From the NCBI RefSeq assembly GCF_034366625.1, contig NZ_JAXMIH010000011.1:124001-188000 (forward strand): 64,000 bases of DNA. The letters are read 5' to 3'. This document shows positions 9,821-17,451 of the stretch, piece after piece; the first letter of the stretch is position 1, and every line of letters begins with the position of its first letter. A program made the translations under genes and the position numbers. This stretch comes from Prosthecobacter sp. GTDB lineage: Bacteria; Verrucomicrobiota; Verrucomicrobiia; Verrucomicrobiales; Verrucomicrobiaceae. The notes beneath the pieces are model-generated. The model was not told the origin of the DNA, ran no database searches, and was given only the letters and a program-made list of their open reading frames with translations.

Positions 9821-9848
9821 GCCGCACACAGGACTGTGCGGACCACTC
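9821..9848 (-). repeat. REP palindrome 2
   Basis: Inverted copy of the same REP family (GCCGCACACAGGACTGTGCG, then GACCACTCT), one base before the RAYT start codon. Together with REP 1 it forms a head-to-head pair about 80 bases apart on the left side of the transposase gene. Confidence 0.85.
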
Positions 9849-9849
9849 T

Positions 9850-10434
9850 ATGTCCACCACCTTTCAGTTCTTCAATCCTGCTGCGAAGGTCACCATCACC
9901 CACGGCCATCTTCCCCACTGGGATCAAGCCAACGCCACCTATTTCATCACCTGGCGCACCGCCGACTCCATCCCCCGCGAAATCTGGCTGCGTTGGCGCG
10001 AGGAACGCGATGCATGGCTGCTCGCCCACGACATCAATCCCGTCGCCAAGGACTGGCGCTTCGACTTCGAAATGCTCGACGAAGCAGCCCGCGACGACTT
10101 TCGTCAGTTCGCCCGTGCTCTGGAAAAGGAACTCGACGCCACCCGCTACACCTTGGGCGACTACGCCATCATGCCGAATCATGTGCATCTGCTCGTGGGT
10201 GGCCTTCCTCGTCAGGCCATGCTCAAGCAGGTCGAATCCTGGAAGAAATGGACCGCCATCCAAATTAATGAGGCACTGAACCGCAGCGGTCGTTTCTGGC
10301 AGGACGAAAGTTTCGACCATCTTGTCCGCAACGAAGCGTCTTTTGGCAAGTTTCGGGCTTACATCGCCAAAAACCCCGTCACCGCCCGCCTCAAACCCCA
10401 CGAGTTCATCCTATGGCAGCGCACATCCTCATAG
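9850..10434 (+). CDS. REP-associated tyrosine transposase (RAYT)
   Basis: A 194-residue member of the Y1/HUH transposase superfamily, REP-associated subgroup. The HUH motif is HVH at 111-113 within IMPNHVHLLVGG, and the probable catalytic tyrosine is Tyr171 in the helix FGKFRAYIAKNP. Further family marks are YFITWRT near 31-37 and the GRFWQDESFDH motif at about 147-157. RAYTs are single-copy domesticated transposases linked to mobilisation or maintenance of REP elements. Two REP palindromes in opposite orientation lie on each side, and the gene's own stop codon is the first part of REP 3. It interrupts the Bat-like operon between the BatA-like gene and the DUF4175 gene. Confidence 0.92.
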   Translation: MSTTFQFFNPAAKVTITHGHLPHWDQANATYFITWRTADSIPREIWLRWREERDAWLLAHDINPVAKDWRFDFEMLDEAARDDFRQFARALEKELDATRYTLGDYAIMPNHVHLLVGGLPRQAMLKQVESWKKWTAIQINEALNRSGRFWQDESFDHLVRNEASFGKFRAYIAKNPVTARLKPHEFILWQRTSS

Positions 10435-10466
10435 TGGTCCGCACAGTCCTCTGTGCGGCGCTCCGC
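10434..10466 (+). repeat. REP palindrome 3
   Basis: Same orientation as REP 1: GTGGTCCGCACAGTCCTCTG, then TGCGGCGCTCCGC. The RAYT stop codon TAG ends on its first base. Confidence 0.85.
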
Positions 10467-10541
10467 AAACACTCAGGACTCCGAATTCTCCAAGAGCCGT
10501 CCTCGTGCGGAACTACACTGCGTGAGGTCCACCAGGAGCCT

Positions 10542-10576
10542 GCCGCACCCGCACAGAGGACTGTGCGGACCACTTT
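10542..10576 (-). repeat. REP palindrome 4
   Basis: Inverted copy (GCCGCACCCGCACAGAGGAC, then TGTGCGGACCACTTTG), which pairs with REP 3 to make the right-hand flank of the RAYT gene. It ends 53 bases before the DUF4175 start codon. Confidence 0.85.
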
Positions 10577-10629
10577 GCTGTCGCCTCGTTCGCACGAATC
10601 CTGCTGCTGCCACCGTTAATCCCACCACC

Positions 10630-13600
10630 ATGATCGCACGCACCATCCTCGACGCCCGCATTGCTGAAGTTCGCGAGGCTCTGCGTCGCGCGCGACTCCT
10701 CCGCCATCTCGCCGTTGTCTTCGCGCTCGGCATTCTCGTGCGCGGAGCCTTTCTGCTGGCCACGCTGAATGGTCACACCATCCCGAAGCGCCTTGATCGC
10801 TGGTCCATGCTCGGCCTCATCGCGCTCGCGCTCGTTGCCTGGCTCAAAGGACGACGCAACATCTGTAGCGACCGCGAAATCGCCCGCGTCATCGAGCAAA
10901 AGCATCCTTCGCTCGACTCGCTGCTCCTCACCGCCATCGAGCATGAGCCGGACGCTGACGAACCCGCCGGTTTCCTCCACGAGCGCCTCATCGACCATGC
11001 CCTTGCCCGTGCCGCGACGCAGAACTGGCCCATCACCGTCGCCAACAAGCCCTACACCCGCGCCCTCGCTGCCGCGTGGATTGCTGTCGTCGCGTTCCTC
11101 GCCACTGACATCGCACTGCGTCTCAGCACGCCAGACACGAAGTCAAAAATCGCGAGTCAGAAAAACGAAGCCGCGCCCAAGGCCACCGAGTTCAAAGCCA
11201 TCCTCACACCCGGCGACGCCGAGGTCGAGCGCAACTCCCGTCTCATCATCGAAGCCCGCTTCGAAGGCCCCGTGCCCGCCGATGCCATGCTCATTGTCAG
11301 CGGGGCCGATGGCAAAATTCGCGACCGTTTGCCCATGCGCCTCACCGTGGATGAGCAGGTCTTCGGCGGCCTCATCGCCAAAGTGGAGCGCGACACGAAA
11401 TACCACGTCGAGTTCGCCAATCAGAAATCACAGCAGCACACCCTCACCGTCTTCGACTATCCCGCGCTCGTTCGCAGCGACGTGATCGTCACGCCGCCCG
11501 AATACACGAAGCTTCCTGCCAAAGAGACCAAGAACACGCAGAAAGTCACCGCGCTCGAAGGCTCGAAGATCGCTTGGAAGATCAAGGTCAACAAACCACT
11601 CACCAAGGCCGATCCCTTCTCCCCGCATCTCACCGCCGCCGAGCTATTTGGCGAGGATAAGACCGTCATCGAGTTCAAACCCAGCGCCACCGATCCCACA
11701 CTGCTCGAAGCCACGATGCCAGCCGAGAAGACTCAGAAATACCGTCTCCATCTCGTGGACGAGGCCGAGCGTGCGAACAAAAACCCGCCGTGGTTCACCG
11801 TCACTGTCCAATCCAATCAGCTTGCGAAGATCGAAGTCGTCTTCCCGAAGCGCGATCTGCAAGTCTCCAGCATTCAGGAGCTTCCAGTCGAAGCCAAAAT
11901 CTCGGATGACCTCGGTGTCACGAAATCCGGCGCGGTTTTCAGCATCAACGGCAACAGCAAAGAAATCCTCTTCAAGCATGCCGTCACCGCGCCGCAGAAG
12001 AAGCAGGACGTGCGTGCCGATCTCACGCTCGAAAAAGAAAACGCGCAGCCGCGCCAACTCGTCAGCTACTACCTCTGGGCCGAGGACACCGGTCCCAAAG
12101 GCGAGGTGCGTCGCAGCATGAGCGACATGTTCTTCGCCGACGTGCGCCACTTTGAGGACATCTTTCGCGAGATGGAAGCCCCGCCGAGCGAACCCGGCAA
12201 ACCCAAGCCCAAAAGCGACAAGCTCGTCGATCTCGTGAAGCAGATCGTCAACGCCACCTGGAAGATCATCCGCGACACCAACGCGGGCCGCGTCATCGAA
12301 GCCGCCACGCCTGACATCGACGTCGTGCATGAGTCCGTCGGCATCGCGCTTGAGCAGGTCAAAGAAGGCATGGAAGAGGCCGAGGACGCCGAGATCAAAC
12401 AAGCCCTCACCGAAGCCTGGAAAGCCCTCAAGGATGCCCAGCCGCCGCTTCAACAAGCCTCCGCCGAGAAAAAACGCTCGCCACTCAATCAAGCGCTCAC
12501 CTTTGAGCAGACCGCGCTCGAATGGCTGCATCGCGCGCAAAGCCGCGAGCATCAGGTCATGCGCCAAAACAGCCCGCCACAGCCCGGCGAAGCGCAGCAG
12601 GCGAACAAGAACCAGATCATGGATCTTGAGCTGAAGCAGCAGGACCAGCGTTACGAAGAAGAGAAAGCCGCCACTGAGGAGCAAACCGCCGAGCAGCAGG
12701 AGAACCTGCAAGTTTTGAACCGCCTCAAAGAACTCGCTCGCCGTCAGGAAGCGCTGGCCGAGAAAATGAAGGAGCTGCAAAACCAGCTCGCCAAGGCCAA
12801 GACCGAGGAAGAGAAACAAGAGCTCGAAAACCAGCTCAAACGCCTCCAGGCCGAGCAGGAACAGCTCCTCAGCGATCTCGACGACCTCAAAGAGCGCATG
12901 GACAAACCTGAGAACGCGCAAAATATGGCAGAGGCCAAGGAGCAGCTCGAAAAGACCCGCGAGCAGGTCAACGAAGCTGCCGAAAAGCTCAAGGAAGAAC
13001 AACTCAGCGACGCCGCCAACTCCGCCACGCGTGCGCAGCGCGAATTGGAGAAGATGCAGGAGGATTTCCGTCAGAAGACGAGCAAGAAATTCGCCGACGA
13101 GATGAAGCAGCTCCGCCAGCAGGCCCAGCAAGCCGCCGAGGCGCAGAAGAAGATCAGCGAAGCCCTCGAAAACCAAAAGCCCGCCGAAAGCGACATCGCC
13201 CAGAGCCTGCAAAATCAGGCGCAGGCCCGTCAGGTCACCGAACAGCAGGAGAACGTCGAAAAGCTCCTCAACAACATGCGCCAGCTCAGCGAGCAGTCCG
13301 AGCAGAGCGAGCCCTTGCTGCACAAGAACCTCTACGACGCCGTGCGCAAAGCCCAGACCAGTGGCCTGGAAGAGAACCTCCAAGAAACCCGCGACCAACT
13401 CCGCTACGGCAGCGCCGCTGAAGCCAAGGACGCCGAACGCAAAGCAGCCAACGCGGTCGAGGAATTGCAAAAGGGAGTCGAGAAGGCTGCTGAGAGCGTG
13501 CTAGGCAGCGAGAGCGAGGCGTTGCGTGTCGCGAAGAACGAACTCGATAAACTGATCAAGGAAGCGCAGGAACAGGAGGGCGGGCAGAAAGGTCAAGAGG

Positions 13601-14748
13601 GTCAAGAAGGTGCCCAGCAAGCCTCTGCGAAGTCCGACAAGTCCGAACCCAAAGGCCAAAAGTCCGGCGAAAAAGGCGAAGGCGAAGCCCAAGACGCCCA
13701 GACTGCTGAAAAAGGCCAACAACCCGGCCAGAAAGGCGAAGAGGGAAAAGAACCCGGCAAGGGCCAGGGCGAAGCACAAGATCCCAAGATGGCCGAGAAT
13801 GGCCAAAAGCCCGGTGAAGGCCAAGAAGATCAAAAACCCGGTGAACAAGGCCAAGGCAAAGGACAGCCGCAAGATCCCAAGACCGCGCAAAACGGTCAAA
13901 AACCCGGCGAAGGTAAAGAAGGTCAGCAACCGGGTGAAAAAGGCCAGGGCGAAGCCAAGGACGGCCAAAAGCCTGGTGAAAAAGGCCAGGGCCAAGGCGA
14001 AGGCCAAGATCCCAAGATGGCCGAAGGCAGCCAGCAGCCCGGTGAAGGCAAGCAGGGCCAAAAACCCGGCGAACAAGGCAAGGGCGAGGGCCAACAGGCC
14101 GACGCCAACTCACCCAACGGTCAAAAGCCTGGTGAAGGTGAAGGCAAACAACCCAGCGAAGGGCAAGGCAAAGGTCAGCAAGCAGGGCAGGGACGTGGTG
14201 AGGGACAGCAACAAACGGCCGATGCTAGCAATCAAAATCAGAGCGGACGAGGGCGTCCGCGCTCCGATAACAAGGGCGACAACAACCAGATCGCTGGCGG
14301 CCCCACCAGTGACCGCGATTCCGACAACGACCGCTCTCGACCGCAGATCAACGGCGGTGCTCTTTCCGAATCTCTCTTCTTCGACGATTCCAAAGAGCAG
14401 CCCGACACCAATGTCTTCACCGGCGACGGCTACGACCGCTGGAGCGACCGCCTGCGCAATGTGGAGGAGCTTCTCAACAACCCCGAACTCCGCAACGAAG
14501 CCGCCAAGGTGCTCGACCGTGCGCGTGAGTTGCGCATCAACCTCAAGCGCAGCAACGAAGCCCCGCAGGTCGCGGTTTTGAACACGCGCATCACGCAACC
14601 ACTCATCGAACTGCGTGATCGCGTCGTTGAAGAACTCTCGAAGAAGGACGCCGGTAAAAATCTCGCACCCGTGGATCGCGATCCGGTGCCTGCTGAGTTC
14701 CGCGACCTCGTGAAGCGCTACTACAAAGAGCTGGGCGCTGGGAAGTAG
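10630..14748 (+). CDS. DUF4175-type giant membrane/coiled-coil protein
   Basis: A 1372-residue protein. Three hydrophobic helices lie near the N-terminus (about 23-47, 58-76 and 142-160). A beta-rich extracytoplasmic region spans about 180-520, and a long Gln/Glu/Lys-rich coiled coil runs from about 600 to 970. A low-complexity stretch built from GQKPGE-like units follows at about 980-1215, then a short folded C-terminus. The architecture fits DUF4175-family proteins found next to BatA-like genes. The in-frame ATG at 10630 is preferred over the upstream reading from 10453, which would translate REP elements. It probably forms an envelope complex with the Bat-like proteins; that role is inferred from context only. 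Confidence 0.82.
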   Translation: MIARTILDARIAEVREALRRARLLRHLAVVFALGILVRGAFLLATLNGHTIPKRLDRWSMLGLIALALVAWLKGRRNICSDREIARVIEQKHPSLDSLLLTAIEHEPDADEPAGFLHERLIDHALARAATQNWPITVANKPYTRALAAAWIAVVAFLATDIALRLSTPDTKSKIASQKNEAAPKATEFKAILTPGDAEVERNSRLIIEARFEGPVPADAMLIVSGADGKIRDRLPMRLTVDEQVFGGLIAKVERDTKYHVEFANQKSQQHTLTVFDYPALVRSDVIVTPPEYTKLPAKETKNTQKVTALEGSKIAWKIKVNKPLTKADPFSPHLTAAELFGEDKTVIEFKPSATDPTLLEATMPAEKTQKYRLHLVDEAERANKNPPWFTVTVQSNQLAKIEVVFPKRDLQVSSIQELPVEAKISDDLGVTKSGAVFSINGNSKEILFKHAVTAPQKKQDVRADLTLEKENAQPRQLVSYYLWAEDTGPKGEVRRSMSDMFFADVRHFEDIFREMEAPPSEPGKPKPKSDKLVDLVKQIVNATWKIIRDTNAGRVIEAATPDIDVVHESVGIALEQVKEGMEEAEDAEIKQALTEAWKALKDAQPPLQQASAEKKRSPLNQALTFEQTALEWLHRAQSREHQVMRQNSPPQPGEAQQANKNQIMDLELKQQDQRYEEEKAATEEQTAEQQENLQVLNRLKELARRQEALAEKMKELQNQLAKAKTEEEKQELENQLKRLQAEQEQLLSDLDDLKERMDKPENAQNMAEAKEQLEKTREQVNEAAEKLKEEQLSDAANSATRAQRELEKMQEDFRQKTSKKFADEMKQLRQQAQQAAEAQKKISEALENQKPAESDIAQSLQNQAQARQVTEQQENVEKLLNNMRQLSEQSEQSEPLLHKNLYDAVRKAQTSGLEENLQETRDQLRYGSAAEAKDAERKAANAVEELQKGVEKAAESVLGSESEALRVAKNELDKLIKEAQEQEGGQKGQEGQEGAQQASAKSDKSEPKGQKSGEKGEGEAQDAQTAEKGQQPGQKGEEGKEPGKGQGEAQDPKMAENGQKPGEGQEDQKPGEQGQGKGQPQDPKTAQNGQKPGEGKEGQQPGEKGQGEAKDGQKPGEKGQGQGEGQDPKMAEGSQQPGEGKQGQKPGEQGKGEGQQADANSPNGQKPGEGEGKQPSEGQGKGQQAGQGRGEGQQQTADASNQNQSGRGRPRSDNKGDNNQIAGGPTSDRDSDNDRSRPQINGGALSESLFFDDSKEQPDTNVFTGDGYDRWSDRLRNVEELLNNPELRNEAAKVLDRARELRINLKRSNEAPQVAVLNTRITQPLIELRDRVVEELSKKDAGKNLAPVDRDPVPAEFRDLVKRYYKELGAGK

Positions 14749-14749
14749 C

Positions 14750-14950
14750 CATCATGCTCCGCGTGATGAGCACGGCGGATTCATCCGCGAGAACGATCAC
14801 GACTTTCGGCGGCAAGGATGTCTGCGGGAGCGCAAGGCTCGTCTCATGGAGTGAGACGGCTGCTTTGGTGGACGCTGGAAAGTAAGGAAGTCCGAGATTC
14901 TTTGTCGGAATGCAGGCTCGACGCCCCCGCGTTGGTCATCATACTCCGCG
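14750..14950. other. Structured noncoding spacer with flanking direct repeats
   Basis: No gene is seen between the DUF4175 and FHA-Sel1 genes. The spacer holds three short hairpins: GCGGAT/ATCCGC at 14775-14788, CGTCTCA/TGAGACG at 14840-14858, and TCCGA/TCGGA at 14891-14909. It is bounded by a near-identical 14-bp direct repeat, CATCATGCTCCGCG at 14750-14763 and CATCATACTCCGCG at 14937-14950. It may be a small repetitive element inserted in the operon. Confidence 0.5.
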
Positions 14951-14953
14951 CCG

Positions 14954-17368
14954 ATGTCGTTGACGGTTCTGACACTGCGCACTCAAGATGGCGAGCACCG
15001 GATTTCCTGTCCGCTGCTCTCGTCGCTCGCTCTTGGCAGCGCGCCGGAGTGTGAGATCGCGCTCGATGGCGTGGGCATCCTGCCGAAGCACTGTGTGCTG
15101 TATCGGACGGGAGAAAAAACCTTTCAGATCATTGCCACGGCGGCGGTGGCGCATTTCACGGTGAATGGCGTGACGGCAGGAGAGCTGGAGGTGGATGTGC
15201 CATTCAAGTTCGGCATCGCTGATGAGGTCATTGATGTCGATCTCGTCTCCGAAGAGGATGAAAAGCCGTCGCAGGACGCGGAGGTGATGGAAGCTGCCAC
15301 CGGAGGCGAAACGAATGATTCTGCCGCTGGTGCTCGCGCCACTCGTCGTGATTACCTGCTGCAACCGACTTCCTTGAAACCGCGCGGGGGAGGACGGGTG
15401 GCGGAGGTGATTGTGCAAACGCCACCTGAGCCTGCGGCGGTCCCGGAGCCCAAGCAAAAACTGGAAGCGCCCGCTGCGGCAGAACCCAAGCAGGACGAGG
15501 AAGAGTCATCGCCACTGCTGCTGACGGGCCTGCTGGTCTGCGGCGTGATGATCGCGGCGATCATCTACTGGCAGCAGCATCTGGATCAGGTCTCGTCATC
15601 GCCAGTCGTCGAGGTGAAGCCGGTGGTGCCAGTGACCACAGTGCCTTCCAATCTCTCGCCGGAGGCGACGATTCGCGCTTGCGAGGATCTGCTGCGTGCG
15701 GGTGCGCCGATGCTGGCCGCGCATTTGTTGATGCCGCTTGCTGAGGAAGGGCATGTGTGGGCGATGCATCAGCTTGCTCTCGCGTTGCGAGCTTCCGGTG
15801 AGTTTGGCGAGGAAGTGGTGTTTCTGCTGCAACAGGCCGTGGAAGGCGGCAGTCGTGAGGCTTTGCGTGACTTTGTGGGCGTGATCGATGATGCGGACAA
15901 TCCGGCGCGCTATGCCGAAAGCGCCTTCAAGCAGCTTCAACTGGCGGCGAAACTCGGGGAGGCATCGGCCTGGATGCCGTTGGGCGAACGGCATGAGCAC
16001 GGCAACGGCACGGTGCCGGACATCAAGCTGGCGCTGGTCGCTTATGAAAAGGCGAAGACGCTCGGCGACTCGCGTGCCGAGGCCAAGCTCTCCGCCAAAC
16101 AGGCGGCGATGGATCGTGCGGTGGCCTTCATCCGCTCATGGAACGAAGTCTCCGTGGCGACGCTGCTGGATCACGTGGCCGCGGGGCAGGGGAAGTTCTT
16201 CATGCTCGATCATGCGCCGATGGATGCGCTGTTGCGGCTGGAGGAGCAGATGCGTGTGCGCTGGCCGCTGCGGCGCATCAGCGTGGCCGCCGGAGCGAAG
16301 GCGGAGGTGGAGAACTTTGACCGCATCCAGGTTTCCCAGCCGTTCCAGTTCGAGGTGCAGCGTGGAGAGCGCATTGCGCGCGGCAAAGGCGTGCTCGCCT
16401 GCTCGGTGCAGCGTGATGAGGCCGGCAAGTGGCGCATCACGGATGCAGATGACACGATTGAACTGACCGAGCTGCTGCCTGCGAAGGAGCAGTTTGTCAG
16501 CGCCTCATCGTTGCGTGAGCTGAGGCCGGCCTTCACGCGTGAGGAGCAGCTAGAGGAAGCGCGGCTGGAGATCGTGCGTGAGATGCGTGGCATCGAGGAG
16601 ACGCAGGACTTCAAGGCGGCGCTCACCGCGCTGATGAACGCGGTGTATGAGTTTCCGCAGGAGACGTTCTGGCGGCCGTTTGCAGACACGCTGTGCGATC
16701 ACATGGCCCGGCAGTTGTTCGCCGATGGCAAATGGCTTGATGTGGCATGGGCGGAGCCGGTGCATCAGCTCGCGGAGCGCGGCAGTGTGTCCGCCATGCT
16801 GCTGGAGGGGCATCTGCTCGCGGCTGGTTATGGCTTCACACGCGACGAAAAACGCAGCACGGCACTGTATCAGCAGGCCTTCGAGACCGGCAAGCGGCGC
16901 GATGCGCGGTTCTATTATGCCGAGGCGCTGTTTCAGGGGCGTGGCGTGCCGCAGGACATTCCGAAGGCCGGTGCGTTGGTGCTGTCGTTCATGAGCCGCT
17001 CCAAGCATCCGCTGGAGGCCTATCTCGCCGCCCATCTGCTCTGGCGGAAGGCGGAGATCGATCCCTCGCTCTGGCAGCAGGTCTATGACACGCTGTCACG
17101 CGTGGCGGACAAGCATCCGCCCGCGAAGAATCTCGCCGGCATGGTGCTGTTGAATCACGGCCAGACGACGAAGGAGCGCAAAACCGGTTTCGCCGCCATC
17201 AAGGCCGCCGCTGAGGCAGGTGTGGTCGAGGCGATGAAGACGCTCGCGAGCTGTTATCAGGACGGCATCGGCTGCGAGAAGGATTTTCTCATTGCGACGA
17301 CCTGGAAGCAAAAGGCCGCCGTGACGCCGCCGCTGAGGAAGAGGCATTACACGGAGTTTGAGGAGTGA
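14954..17368 (+). CDS. FHA-like domain, membrane-anchored Sel1-repeat protein
   Basis: An 804-residue bitopic membrane protein. Residues 3-98 resemble a forkhead-associated (phosphothreonine-binding) domain: LGSAPECEIAL at 27-37, then ILPKHCVLY at 42-50. A Pro/Ala/Glu-rich linker leads to a transmembrane helix at about 187-206. The rest is alpha-helical with Sel1/TPR-like repeats, for instance ALFQGRGVPQDIPKAGALVL in the second half and a final SCYQDGIGCEKDF unit. The FHA-like part is cytoplasmic and the repeat region most likely periplasmic. It is the last gene of the Bat-like operon and could link phospho-signalling to envelope assembly; that is inference. Confidence 0.8.
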   Translation: MSLTVLTLRTQDGEHRISCPLLSSLALGSAPECEIALDGVGILPKHCVLYRTGEKTFQIIATAAVAHFTVNGVTAGELEVDVPFKFGIADEVIDVDLVSEEDEKPSQDAEVMEAATGGETNDSAAGARATRRDYLLQPTSLKPRGGGRVAEVIVQTPPEPAAVPEPKQKLEAPAAAEPKQDEEESSPLLLTGLLVCGVMIAAIIYWQQHLDQVSSSPVVEVKPVVPVTTVPSNLSPEATIRACEDLLRAGAPMLAAHLLMPLAEEGHVWAMHQLALALRASGEFGEEVVFLLQQAVEGGSREALRDFVGVIDDADNPARYAESAFKQLQLAAKLGEASAWMPLGERHEHGNGTVPDIKLALVAYEKAKTLGDSRAEAKLSAKQAAMDRAVAFIRSWNEVSVATLLDHVAAGQGKFFMLDHAPMDALLRLEEQMRVRWPLRRISVAAGAKAEVENFDRIQVSQPFQFEVQRGERIARGKGVLACSVQRDEAGKWRITDADDTIELTELLPAKEQFVSASSLRELRPAFTREEQLEEARLEIVREMRGIEETQDFKAALTALMNAVYEFPQETFWRPFADTLCDHMARQLFADGKWLDVAWAEPVHQLAERGSVSAMLLEGHLLAAGYGFTRDEKRSTALYQQAFETGKRRDARFYYAEALFQGRGVPQDIPKAGALVLSFMSRSKHPLEAYLAAHLLWRKAEIDPSLWQQVYDTLSRVADKHPPAKNLAGMVLLNHGQTTKERKTGFAAIKAAAEAGVVEAMKTLASCYQDGIGCEKDFLIATTWKQKAAVTPPLRKRHYTEFEE

Positions 17369-17376
17369 GCCGTTTT

Positions 17377-17430
17377 GTAGTTCCGGCTTTAGCCGGTGCA
17401 TTGAGTCGGACCGGCTAAAGCCGGAACTAC
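17377..17430. terminator. Perfect 21-bp inverted repeat between convergent genes
   Basis: The arms GTAGTTCCGGCTTTAGCCGG(T) at 17377-17397 and their exact complement at 17410-17430 enclose a 12-base loop. It lies eight bases after the FHA-Sel1 stop and 21 bases before the stop of the convergent 885-residue gene. It is well placed as a bidirectional terminator, though there is no strong T-run. It may also be a member of a dispersed repeat family. Confidence 0.65.
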
Positions 17431-17451
17431 GGAGCAGCGATGGGTTGGTTC

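Noticed and set aside
10453-10629. Upstream in-frame extension of the DUF4175 gene
   Set aside because: It would translate REP elements 3 and 4; the ATG at 10630 begins the conserved N-terminus.
11644-13470. 608-residue open frame on the minus strand opposite the DUF4175 coiled coil
   Set aside because: It is the antisense shadow of a Glu/Gln/Lys-rich, GC-rich gene, giving a Leu/Phe-rich pseudo-protein with no domain.
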